Origin: Candidatus Cloacimonadota bacterium
Lineage (GTDB): Bacteria; Cloacimonadota; Cloacimonadia; Cloacimonadales; TCS61
Assembly (NCBI GenBank): GCA_030626645.1
Contig: DAOUTP010000119.1
Span: 1 to 6,099, forward strand
Length of the DNA: 6,099 nt
Direction: 5' to 3'
Shown here: one piece after another, positions 1-6,099 of the stretch
Position numbering within the stretch: position 1 is the first letter of the stretch
Layout: each line of letters begins with the position of its first letter
The notes under the pieces: model-generated
Told to the model about the DNA's origin: nothing
Databases searched by the model: none
Seen by the model: only the letters and a program-made list of their open reading frames with translations
Position numbers and translations under genes: made by a program

Positions 1-242
1 ACGTTAACACTGACTACTGCAGGTTCAATGCTCTCCGCAGCATCTGTTATTGCATTCCTTCTTGAGTAATATACTTCATTTGTTTTTAAATCTTTTTCTA
101 AAGCTCTGTCTTTTACACTATCTTCAAAATTAAATTCAGATTCCAAGCTTTCTACTACTTTCCTATTCTTAAAAAATACTGGATAGAATATCAAAGCAAG
201 CACTGTGAATACTAAAATTAAAATTACGTGATTTCTATTCAT
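1..242 (-). CDS. HtrA/DegP-family serine protease, N-terminal fragment (cut by window edge)
   Basis: Translating from the ATG at 242-240 gives 80 open codons running off the left edge, so the C-terminal part is missing. Residues about 6-24 are a hydrophobic stretch after a short basic N-terminus (MNRNHVILIL...), which looks like a signal anchor and would place the protein outside the cytoplasmic membrane. An acidic/basic linker follows (about 26-58). Residues 61-80 read RRNAITDAAESIEPAVVSVN, matching the start of the trypsin-like domain in HtrA/DegP/DegQ proteases (typically RNAIV.A...V.PAVV.I). The catalytic His, Asp and Ser and any PDZ domains lie beyond the window, so activity cannot be confirmed. 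Family members degrade or refold damaged envelope proteins. The start is supported by an AGGA motif about 8 bases upstream that overlaps the stop of the preceding gene; the gap is 9 bases, so the two are probably co-transcribed. Confidence 0.78.
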   Translation of the reverse strand, partial: MNRNHVILILVFTVLALIFYPVFFKNRKVVESLESEFNFEDSVKDRALEKDLKTNEVYYSRRNAITDAAESIEPAVVSVN

Positions 243-251
243 TGTTAAATC

Positions 252-830
252 CTATTTTACACATAAATAAATTAGCATATTTCCTAATCCGATGAGGAAA
301 TGAACTGCTAACACAAACAGTAAAACGTATTTATAAACATATCTGTTAAAATATTCTTTTAAAATATCCACATCAAGTTTTTTATCAAGTAATTCAATGT
401 ATTTATTTACTTCGTACTTCTCCATTAAATAAGGAACAAAGGTACGTAAGAACTGCTTCACGACCTCATAAACGATAGTCGTAATAAAATGTCTGAAATT
501 ATTCTTAATAGATTTTGGAATGAAACTGACGTTATCCATAAAGGTAATTTTATCCCATGTTTGATGAAAAACTTTGTGCTCCCATTTTGTAATGCGTGAA
601 CCATCTGTATCATCTTTTGTATCTTTGATATAGTCATTTACCATTTTCTTGATCTTTCTCATCAGCCAGATCTTTTTGCGATAGACAAAGGCAGGAGTTA
701 ATGGAATTCGCTTACCATTGATCTTTTTCTCTTTAGAAGGAATAAATAAAAAAAACTTTATAGCAAATATATAGAGAAACCCAAACAGCATATTTACAAT
801 GATGAAAATAAGAGGTTTAATGATGAACAT
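252..830 (-). CDS. Small two-helix membrane protein resembling DUF445/YheB
   Basis: A 192-residue protein with a hydrophobic segment at each end (about 5-30 and 168-190) and a charged middle with long predicted helices (about 50-165). After the first helix, residues 21-46 (...AIKFFLFIPSKEKK, then INGKRIPLTPAF) resemble the DUF445/YheB signature, in which a glycine-rich first helix is followed by an AIKMLF.P..-like stretch, then G-x-x-P-x-x-P-G and a basic segment. Here the basic run is YRKKIWLMRKIKK. DUF445 proteins I know of are usually longer (roughly 200-400 residues), and this one has lost the typical glycine after TP, so it is a short or divergent relative at best. Function is unknown. 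It overlaps the upstream Cys-rich gene by one base (TAATG), with GAAGGA 4 bases before the ATG, indicating coupled translation. The HtrA-type gene follows 9 bases later. The existence of the gene is fairly sure; the family link is moderate. Confidence 0.72.
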   Translation of the reverse strand: MFIIKPLIFIIVNMLFGFLYIFAIKFFLFIPSKEKKINGKRIPLTPAFVYRKKIWLMRKIKKMVNDYIKDTKDDTDGSRITKWEHKVFHQTWDKITFMDNVSFIPKSIKNNFRHFITTIVYEVVKQFLRTFVPYLMEKYEVNKYIELLDKKLDVDILKEYFNRYVYKYVLLFVLAVHFLIGLGNMLIYLCVK

Positions 831-1033
831 TATATCCTTCCCTGTTGATATAATTCAATAAAATATTCTATTGAACGATTATAAGTTTTTTCTGCATCAT
901 TTGGGAAATAACAAGCGGGGAGTTCATTCATGGAACGATGATATTTAATGCATTCACAGCAGATTCCTTTCTTACTGCAAGGATATGTACAGTTGCAGTT
1001 TTCCATATTCCTGCTCTGATTATTGCAATCCAT
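830..1033 (-). CDS. Cysteine-rich DUF6485-type small protein
   Basis: A 67-residue cytoplasmic protein with eight cysteines: C3, C13, C15, C19, C25, C26, C28 and C41, plus H32. The pattern C-x-C-x3-C-x5-CC-x-C, then YHRS, ELPACYFP and DAEKTYNRSIEYFI, fits the small family I recognise as DUF6485, whose members are about 65 residues long, so this looks full length. The cysteine spacing suggests a bound metal (zinc or an iron-sulfur cluster), but this is inference and no function is established to my knowledge. GGAGAG lies 5 bases before the ATG, a strong ribosome binding site that fixes the start. It is the first gene of its group, downstream of a candidate promoter, and its stop overlaps the start of the membrane-protein gene. 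Confidence 0.85.
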   Translation of the reverse strand: MDCNNQSRNMENCNCTYPCSKKGICCECIKYHRSMNELPACYFPNDAEKTYNRSIEYFIELYQQGRI

Positions 1034-1038
1034 CTGTT

Positions 1039-1089
1039 CTCTCCAAATCTATTCTATGTTTAATCAAATTTTACAACTCTTTTTGTCAA
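1039..1089 (-). promoter_or_regulatory. Candidate sigma-70 promoter and ribosome binding site of the DUF6485 operon
   Basis: On the minus strand TTGACA lies at 1089-1084, a perfect -35 match. A 17-base spacer follows, then TGATTA at 1066-1061, a weaker -10 that keeps the first T but has A rather than T at the last position. Transcription would start near 1054, giving a short leader of about 20 bases with GGAGAG at 1044-1039 just before the ATG at 1033. It lies in the only sizeable intergenic gap (1034-1135) and fits the start of a separate operon. Nothing else was seen in that gap. Confidence 0.5.
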
Positions 1090-1129
1090 TATTTAAGGTT
1101 TTGAAGATAACACAGCAAGTATAATCTAT

Positions 1130-1147
1130 AAACCATTAAATTGGTTT
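1130..1147 (-). repeat. Short inverted repeat across the stop codon of the DUF2971-like gene
   Basis: On the minus strand AAACCA (1147-1142) and TGGTTT (1135-1130) form a perfect 6-bp stem around a 6-base loop that contains the TAA stop. It is AT-rich and is followed by TATAGATTATAC rather than a run of T. It may be a weak transcript end or chance, and it is not a convincing rho-independent terminator. Confidence 0.25.
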
Positions 1148-2062
1148 TATTTTAATATCAATACCAATATAAGGCTTTAATTCTTTCTTAACTTCTTTAA
1201 TTTCTCTTCTTACAAAAATTCTATTCAAAGAAAATGTATTATTTGCTTTCATATTCGTCGTAACATATTTAACTATTTTAGTTTTAAGAATTCTATTACT
1301 TAGAATTAATGGAAATTTCAAGATGTCGGGAAAAATATATAGCATCCGATACTCTCTCTCATTTTTCAATTTAGATACTTTACTAAAACACGAAAAAAGA
1401 AAAATGTCAGTAAAAATATCAGACAATAACTCGAGCTCTTTTTTATAGATATCAAAGTTAATAGTATTAAAGGGAATTCTTACTAACACGCTATAGACAA
1501 GATTCATATATTCTTCAATTTTCTTATATTTCATTCTATTATTATAAGTCACAAAGTGATTCAATATTTTAAGTTGGATTTTTGTAATCTTTCCATTATT
1601 TTCAACAAAATAACGTTCTTGAGAATGTAATTCAGAAACGAGATTTGGGGATATCTTATTGAAATTAAAACGAAGACAAACTCTAATTTTGTCCTTCTTC
1701 TTGGTGGATTCTCCCCACAATGATTTAGAATCTTTGACTAATGAGAAGCATAATATAAAAGCATTGGTTTTTATAATGTCACAAACATGTTGAAACAAAT
1801 CAGAACAAAGCTTCATCTTTTCATTTTCAAGAAAAGAATATTTTTCAGTAATTATTGTATTTATTATGTCTTTTACGTGAATAATTTCTTTGTCATCGGT
1901 TGTTGTAAAAGCATCCGAAACCCAAAACTGACCACTTTCAATAATTGATTTTGCTGAATCTAAAGACGTGTAATGATACAAAAATTTAGGTTCATTATTA
2001 ATTATAAAATTTTTGAACATCATATTGTTAAGGTTATTTCTAATCTCAATTAAATTTTTCAT
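1136..2062 (-). CDS. DUF2971-like protein, AT-rich, uncertain start
   Basis: From the ATG at 2062 this is a 308-residue soluble protein. Landmarks of DUF2971 are visible: LYHYTS at about residues 28-33 and a following helix AKSIIESG; WVSDAFTTTDDKE at about 47-59, where the family often has a fNDPfE-like stretch; ILCFSLVKDSKSLWGES at about 103-119 (family: CFS...lW); and NEREYRMLY at about 234-242 (family: W..E.EYR). Function of the family is unknown. The frame stays open upstream to a TTG at 2134 that would overlap rluD by 26 bases. Neither that TTG nor the ATGs at 2062, 2023 or 2020 has a good ribosome binding site; I prefer ATG 2062, 47 bases after the rluD stop. G+C in 1141-1740 is about 25%, against about 37% in rluD, with many AAA/AAT/ATA codons, suggesting acquisition. 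Family call fairly sure, start unsure. Confidence 0.7.
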   Translation of the reverse strand: MKNLIEIRNNLNNMMFKNFIINNEPKFLYHYTSLDSAKSIIESGQFWVSDAFTTTDDKEIIHVKDIINTIITEKYSFLENEKMKLCSDLFQHVCDIIKTNAFILCFSLVKDSKSLWGESTKKKDKIRVCLRFNFNKISPNLVSELHSQERYFVENNGKITKIQLKILNHFVTYNNRMKYKKIEEYMNLVYSVLVRIPFNTINFDIYKKELELLSDIFTDIFLFSCFSKVSKLKNEREYRMLYIFPDILKFPLILSNRILKTKIVKYVTTNMKANNTFSLNRIFVRREIKEVKKELKPYIGIDIKIKPI

Positions 2063-2108
2063 TATAACGTTATTGAGTGATTTTCGTAATACATCAATTT
2101 TTACATTT

Positions 2109-3080
2109 TCACTCTGTAATAAAATATTTCTCAAGCCAGTTTATTGTATATTGAATATCTTCAGGGATCGGTGCTTCTGCTTTTACAATTTCTTTGGTAA
2201 TTGGATGTTCGAACTCCAGTCTGTAAGCATGCAGAGCCTGTCTCTTAAGATGGTTTGCCAGCAGATATTTTACCTTTTTCTGATAATGAAAGGGCACAAT
2301 ACTGAGAGTTCGTTTTAGAGTTGAGTAGGTGTTATCTCCCAAGATCGGGCAGTTTATATGAGAGAAATGAACACGGATTTGATGGGTTCTGCCTGTTTCA
2401 AGTATAATCTCCACCAGCGAGAAAAAATCAAAATATTTAGTAATTTTATAATGAGTAACAGCTTCTCTGCCATCGGTGGTAACTGTCATTTTTACTCTAT
2501 CTTTTTTGCTTCTTCCAATCATAGTTTTTATTGTATCTTCTGCTTTTGATGGAGTGCCAACTGTTACTGCAAGATAAGTTTTCTTAATTGTTCTTTCTTG
2601 AAACATTCGTGATAGAAGCGAATGAACTTTATCATTCTTGGCAACGATTAGAAGTCCGCTTGTATCTTTATCAAGCCTGTGAACAATACCGGGTCTTTGC
2701 GGATCATGCTGAACAGAAAGTTTTTCATTAAAATGGAACATCAAAGCGTTTACCAGTGTTCCATCTTGAACTCCAGCACCCGGATGAACAACTAGTCCAA
2801 CTGGCTTGTTCACAATTGCGATATCATCATCTTCCCAAATTATATCAATTGGAATGTTTTGCGGTTTTATTTTCAGTTCTTTTTTTTGGGGAATTTCTAT
2901 TGTTATAAAATCGGAATGAGAAAGTTTATAATTTTTTTTTACAGGTTTACCATTAACCAATATAGCTTCTTCCTGTAAAAGCTTATCAATATAAGATCGA
3001 GAGTACAAATCTTCTAAATCTAAGCTTACAATATATTTGTCAATTCTCAGTTTTTCGTCTTTAAGATATTCAATTTTCAT
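2109..3080 (-). CDS. rluD: RluA/RluD-family 23S rRNA pseudouridine synthase
   Basis: Converts uridine to pseudouridine in rRNA; RluD itself modifies helix 69 of 23S rRNA. The 323-residue length matches the family. Residues about 11-64 form an S4 RNA-binding domain (RIDKYI...SRSYIDKLL...AILVNGKPV). The catalytic domain follows: VNKPVGLVVHPG at 90-101; the catalytic motif HRLDKDTSG at 134-142 with Asp137 as the expected catalytic residue; GRTHQIRVHFSH at 230-241; and PILGDNTY at 245-252. All key residues are present, so the enzyme should be active. The presence of an S4 domain favours RluD over RluA or RluC-like paralogues, but exact target specificity cannot be read from sequence. It starts 9 bases after the stop of the PAS gene with only a weak Shine-Dalgarno, so translation may depend on upstream ribosomes. 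The C-terminus looks complete, so the downstream AT-rich gene did not truncate it. Confidence 0.93.
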   Translation of the reverse strand: MKIEYLKDEKLRIDKYIVSLDLEDLYSRSYIDKLLQEEAILVNGKPVKKNYKLSHSDFITIEIPQKKELKIKPQNIPIDIIWEDDDIAIVNKPVGLVVHPGAGVQDGTLVNALMFHFNEKLSVQHDPQRPGIVHRLDKDTSGLLIVAKNDKVHSLLSRMFQERTIKKTYLAVTVGTPSKAEDTIKTMIGRSKKDRVKMTVTTDGREAVTHYKITKYFDFFSLVEIILETGRTHQIRVHFSHINCPILGDNTYSTLKRTLSIVPFHYQKKVKYLLANHLKRQALHAYRLEFEHPITKEIVKAEAPIPEDIQYTINWLEKYFITE

Positions 3081-3089
3081 TCTTGTGTT

Positions 3090-3854
3090 TTAAAGATCAT
3101 CTTCTTTATTTTGCTTTCTCTTTTCCAAATTAGTAAGTGCTATTATTGCACCTGTCGGCTGCCCAGCTGCATCACGGATCATTGCACTGTTGAGCACAAT
3201 ATGCCGTTTTAACGAAGGAACGAAGAACTGTTGTGGTTCCTGTTTAGTGTGAGAGTTCAAAATATTCAAAGTATATTTTTTAATGTTATTCTCAATTTCA
3301 GGAGGAAAATTAGTATCAATAATATTGGTTTTATCGCTTAAAGCCGGAAAGGTTTCCGTAACCTTTTCATTTATATAAACGAAATTCCCTTTTATATCAA
3401 CAATCACAAAGCCATCATCTGTTAGATTCAGAATTGATACTATGCGATTATGATGTTCTACAATTTTATCTTTTTTCAGTTTATCGAAAGTAAGAATGGT
3501 TTTGAGCATTTCTTTAAGGGAAGAGATAACCGCGAAGAACTCTTTATCAATTGGAGTTTTAGAGTTATCCAGATCAATATCTATTGTGTAAATACCCTGT
3601 GTAATATCTTTGATAATGTTATGAATTTCAGAAAATGCTTTATTAAGAAATCTCGGAATATACAAAATTATGGAGAGCACTAAGAGAAATTGTATGAACA
3701 GCCCTATGAAGATCGTGTTTTGAATATCTAATTTCATTTGTAATAAACTACCCTGGGTATTTATCAAATGTAGAATTATACCTGATTGTAAAATTCCAAT
3801 AATAAAGACTATAATTATTAGCAACCTGATTTTTCTTATAAATGATATTCTCAT
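3090..3854 (-). CDS. Membrane-anchored PAS protein without an output domain
   Basis: A 254-residue protein. Residues about 9-32 and 46-68 are transmembrane helices separated by only about 13 residues, so there is almost no extracytoplasmic sensor. A HAMP-like or coiled linker follows (about 68-135), and then a PAS fold at about 138-243: ILNLTDDGFVIVDIKGNFVY, then INEKVTETF, and ending with DAAGQPTGAIIALTNLEKRK, the usual PAS exit before a histidine kinase. Here the protein stops about ten residues later; I see no H-box, ATP-binding, GGDEF or other output domain. It could relay by protein contact, or be a decayed kinase. AAAGGA lies 7 bases before the ATG and falls in the last codons of the KtrA-type gene, with a 4-base gap, so the two are surely co-expressed. 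This suggests, by inference, a role linked to potassium uptake. Confidence 0.8.
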   Translation of the reverse strand: MRISFIRKIRLLIIIVFIIGILQSGIILHLINTQGSLLQMKLDIQNTIFIGLFIQFLLVLSIILYIPRFLNKAFSEIHNIIKDITQGIYTIDIDLDNSKTPIDKEFFAVISSLKEMLKTILTFDKLKKDKIVEHHNRIVSILNLTDDGFVIVDIKGNFVYINEKVTETFPALSDKTNIIDTNFPPEIENNIKKYTLNILNSHTKQEPQQFFVPSLKRHIVLNSAMIRDAAGQPTGAIIALTNLEKRKQNKEDDL

Positions 3855-3858
3855 AATT

Positions 3859-4560
3859 CTATCCTTTTTTACTTATTTTTTCAATAAGTTCATCTATCTT
3901 AGTTTTTGGTCCGATGAGCACCATGACATCTTCCACATTAATAATATCATTAGCTCCCGGCATATCATTTATTTCATTTCGAATAACATTCTCACCTTCT
4001 TCAGTTACACTTTGCGTTGTATATTTTATGGCGATTATGTTTACGCCATTCTTGGTTGGAAGAGCGAGCTGCTGCAGAGTTTTTCCTACCCATTCATCAG
4101 GAACAAGCAGTTCCACAACGCTGTGCCCGCTGGAAAGATCCACATATTCCATTACACTGCTGGAGATAAGTGAATTGGCAAGCTGCTTTCCAATTTGTTC
4201 TTCTGGAAAAATGATATTGTGAATACCCAAAAGTTCTAAGATCCTTGCATGAACCTTACTATCTACTTTTGCATAAATATTACTCACACCAAGTTTTTTA
4301 AGTAGTACAGTTGTTAGTACACTTACTTCAATGTTGTTTCCAATAGCCAAAATAACTGCGTCAACATCCTGGATACGATTCATCTTGAGTGCTTTTTCAT
4401 CAGTACTATTCAGATGAATTGCAACGCTCACACGTCCGGCTATTTCATCTATTAGTGCCTTATCATTATCGATGGCTATTACTTCCGCACCTCTTTCAAA
4501 AAGAGTTGTAGCAACATTCATTCCAAATTTTCCAAGCCCGATCACTGCAAATTTTGCCAT
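3859..4560 (-). CDS. ktrA: KtrA/TrkA-type potassium uptake regulatory subunit (RCK)
   Basis: A 233-residue cytoplasmic ring-forming gating subunit. The N-terminal RCK_N Rossmann domain carries the nucleotide motif GLGKFG at 8-13, followed by acidic residues at the end of the second strand (IDND, 30-33) that contact ribose; ATP and ADP or NAD(H) are the usual ligands. The linker PEEQIGKQLA (119-128) is typical of the family. RCK_C spans about 135-230 (YVDLSSGHSVVELLVPDEWVG... to VMVLIG). A single RCK pair of about 230 residues is the Ktr arrangement, not the double-length E. coli TrkA. In several bacteria the KtrA RCK_C domain binds c-di-AMP; I cannot tell whether this one does. AAGGAG sits 5 bases before the ATG, fixing the start. 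It follows the membrane subunit by 15 bases and directly precedes the PAS gene. Confidence 0.93.
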   Translation of the reverse strand: MAKFAVIGLGKFGMNVATTLFERGAEVIAIDNDKALIDEIAGRVSVAIHLNSTDEKALKMNRIQDVDAVILAIGNNIEVSVLTTVLLKKLGVSNIYAKVDSKVHARILELLGIHNIIFPEEQIGKQLANSLISSSVMEYVDLSSGHSVVELLVPDEWVGKTLQQLALPTKNGVNIIAIKYTTQSVTEEGENVIRNEINDMPGANDIINVEDVMVLIGPKTKIDELIEKISKKG

Positions 4561-4575
4561 AAATACTCCTTATTT

Positions 4576-6099
4576 TTAACCAATACTAATTTTTTCTTCA
4601 GTATATGTAAAGTAAGATCTGTCTTTAGTTTCTGAAATTGCAAACATTAGTGTTAGAGGACCTACTCTTCCAATATACATAAGTAAAACAATTATTATCT
4701 GTCCTGCTTCAGATAGACGCGATGTTATTCCCATTGATAGTCCTACAGTTCCAAAAGCAGAAATTGCTTCAAAGGTTATTTTCTCAAAAGTAAAAGGCTC
4801 AAATAGAAGAAGCAGAAAGATCATGAGTGCAAGAAAGGCAACCGATGCAGCAACAAGAGCCATTACTCTTTTAATTATATTTTCCGATACTTTACGCTTA
4901 AATATATTTACGTCTTTATGACCGCGAAACATAGCTATAACAGCAACAAAAACAACTACTAATGCTGTAGTTTTGACTCCACCTCCAGTAGAACCAGGAG
5001 ATGCACCAATGAACATCAGTATTCCCGAGACAAACGAGGATCCTTTACTTAAATTAGTTGTGTCAATGGTATTAAATCCTGCAGTTCTGGTTGTAACTGA
5101 TTGAAAATATGAAGCAAATAATCTATCGAGAAAACTGAAACCTTTCATCTCATTATTATATTCCGAGATAAAGAAAGCCATTGTTCCCATTAGCAGTAAA
5201 ATCAGTGTTGCGGTTAATACGATTTTAGAGTGAAGAGATAATCTTTTAATGCGAAATTTGTTCCTGATTGTGTTTTGAATATCCTTCATCACGGGGAAAC
5301 CAATACCACCAAGAATAATTAGCGATGTTATAACAAAATTAATATTAAAATTATCAAAATAACGCATCAAGCTATCCGAATATAAACAAAATCCGGCATT
5401 ACAGAAAGCAGAAACCGAGTGGAATATGGAATGATATATCGCTTGGTTCAGTGAATAGGATTTAGAGACTAATGTGAAATATATAATCACAGCACCTAGC
5501 AATTCTAGAGTAATGGTAACAATAACAACATTCTTAATCAGACTTATCATATCCAGCTTATTGGATTCCCCGATAACATTCTGCATGATCGATTCACGTT
5601 TCAAACTTAACTTCTGACCCAAAATGATCGCAAAAGCACTTGATATCGTCATAATCCCTAAACCACCGATCTGAATAAGTGCAAGAATAATTAGCTGTCC
5701 GAAAAGTGTGAAGTGCATTCCAGTGTCGTAAACGATTAATCCTGTTACGCATGTTGCAGATGTGGAAGTAAATAATGCTCCTAGAAGTGAAGTCTCTTCT
5801 CCGATTGAGGTTGCTGCAGGCAGCATAAGCAAAAGAGAACCGATGAAAATCGTAAGAAAGAACGTGAGCATAACAAGTACAGGCGGATTATCGGACAGAT
5901 TATCTATAATAGTACCTTTAGAATCAGATAACATCCTTAAATTTAGCAATAATAATGTCTGACGACCAATAAGATAGAATTGGAAAACTCTCTCAGAATC
6001 TATAATTAATAGTCCAATTAGAATAAAGATAATATCAGGCAGAAGATTCAGAAATCTTCGTACAGTAACTCCATTTTTTATAAATCTGTAACTTATATA
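4576..6099 (-). CDS. ktrB: KtrB/TrkH-type potassium transporter membrane subunit, N-terminally extended, 5' end outside window
   Basis: Ion-conducting subunit that pairs with the RCK protein downstream. The family core starts at NPPVLVMLTF (5889 leftward) and contains all four pore-loop repeats: TSTSATCVTGL (about 5769-5737), SAFCNAGF (about 5412-5389), TRTAGF (about 5091-5074) and SAFGTVGLS (about 4761-4735), each with its filter glycine. The glycine-rich gate loop GASPGSTGGGVKTT (about 5007-4966) and the C-terminal GRVGPLTL (about 4671-4648) are also present. A TTG at 5949 could be taken as a start, but the frame has no stop from there to the edge. The additional 50 codons encode at least one more hydrophobic segment (LNLLPDIIFILIGLLIID), so I extend the gene to 6099 as partial; at least 507 residues are visible. 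No ribosome binding site is seen before 5949 or before the ATG at 5934. Core call is secure; the extension is likely. Confidence 0.92.
   Translation of the reverse strand, partial: YISYRFIKNGVTVRRFLNLLPDIIFILIGLLIIDSERVFQFYLIGRQTLLLLNLRMLSDSKGTIIDNLSDNPPVLVMLTFFLTIFIGSLLLMLPAATSIGEETSLLGALFTSTSATCVTGLIVYDTGMHFTLFGQLIILALIQIGGLGIMTISSAFAIILGQKLSLKRESIMQNVIGESNKLDMISLIKNVVIVTITLELLGAVIIYFTLVSKSYSLNQAIYHSIFHSVSAFCNAGFCLYSDSLMRYFDNFNINFVITSLIILGGIGFPVMKDIQNTIRNKFRIKRLSLHSKIVLTATLILLLMGTMAFFISEYNNEMKGFSFLDRLFASYFQSVTTRTAGFNTIDTTNLSKGSSFVSGILMFIGASPGSTGGGVKTTALVVVFVAVIAMFRGHKDVNIFKRKVSENIIKRVMALVAASVAFLALMIFLLLLFEPFTFEKITFEAISAFGTVGLSMGITSRLSEAGQIIIVLLMYIGRVGPLTLMFAISETKDRSYFTYTEEKISIG

Noticed and set aside
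1130..1147. Rho-independent terminator at the end of the DUF2971-like gene
   Set aside because: The stem is only 6 bp with two G-C pairs and no T-run follows; it is recorded only as an inverted repeat.
2013..2318. Plus-strand open frame of about 100 codons
   Set aside because: It lies opposite rluD and the DUF2971-like gene, has no recognisable domain, and is a shadow of well-supported minus-strand genes.
2358..3683. Short plus-strand open frames at 2358-2549 and 3450-3683
   Set aside because: They are antisense to rluD and to the PAS gene, without domain signatures.
3090..3854. Full sensor histidine kinase
   Set aside because: The frame ends soon after the PAS domain, and rluD follows 9 bases later, leaving no room for a kinase domain.
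3914..4222. Plus-strand open frame of about 100 codons
   Set aside because: It is antisense to ktrA, rich in Ser/Thr/Cys as expected of an antisense reading, and resembles no family.
5947..5949. TTG as start of the KtrB-type protein
   Set aside because: There is no ribosome binding site, and the same frame is open with membrane-protein-like sequence all the way to 6099.
5762..5962. Plus-strand open frame of 66 codons
   Set aside because: It is antisense to the conserved first pore region of the transporter subunit.
1..6099. CRISPR array, tRNA, insertion sequence or attachment site
   Set aside because: No regularly spaced repeats, cloverleaf-like sequence, transposase motif or matching terminal repeats were seen by eye.

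Overview
All genes in this window lie on the minus strand, so it reads right to left. They form two transcription groups. The sequence is AT-rich (about 37% G+C in a 600-base sample of the rluD gene), with AAGGAG/GGAG-type ribosome binding sites and gaps of only a few bases between most genes. This suits an anaerobic, probably uncultured, bacterium. The small eight-cysteine DUF6485-type protein is also something I associate mainly with anaerobes. I cannot name the phylum with confidence from the sequence alone; a lineage such as Cloacimonadota or another FCB-group or Firmicutes-like anaerobe would fit, but this is inference.

Group 1 (6099 to 1136) starts beyond the right edge. In order it holds the ion-translocating subunit of a Ktr/Trk-type potassium transporter (4576-6099, 5' end outside the window), its RCK regulatory subunit (3859-4560), a two-helix membrane PAS protein with no kinase or other output domain (3090-3854), an RluD-type 23S rRNA pseudouridine synthase (2109-3080), and an AT-rich DUF2971-like gene (about 1136-2062). 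The potassium genes and the PAS gene are so tightly packed that co-regulation is likely. The DUF2971-like gene has about 25% G+C, no clear ribosome binding site and an ambiguous start, so it looks like a later arrival.

Group 2 (1089 to 1) has its own candidate promoter (TTGACA, 17-base spacer, TGATTA) in the 102-base gap at 1034-1135. It encodes a cysteine-rich DUF6485-type protein (830-1033), a 192-residue membrane protein resembling the N-terminal signature of DUF445/YheB proteins (252-830), and the N-terminus of an HtrA/DegP-type serine protease with a membrane anchor (1-242, cut by the left edge). The first two overlap by one base (TAATG), and the protease start lies 9 bases after the membrane-protein stop. 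This suggests a small envelope or stress operon.

No stretch longer than about 100 bases lacks a gene. I saw no tRNA, rRNA, CRISPR array, insertion sequence or strong rho-independent terminator. Most of the window is ordinary chromosomal content. The points worth a second look are the extended transporter N-terminus, the output-less PAS protein beside Ktr, the AT-rich DUF2971 gene, and the DUF6485/DUF445-like/HtrA operon.
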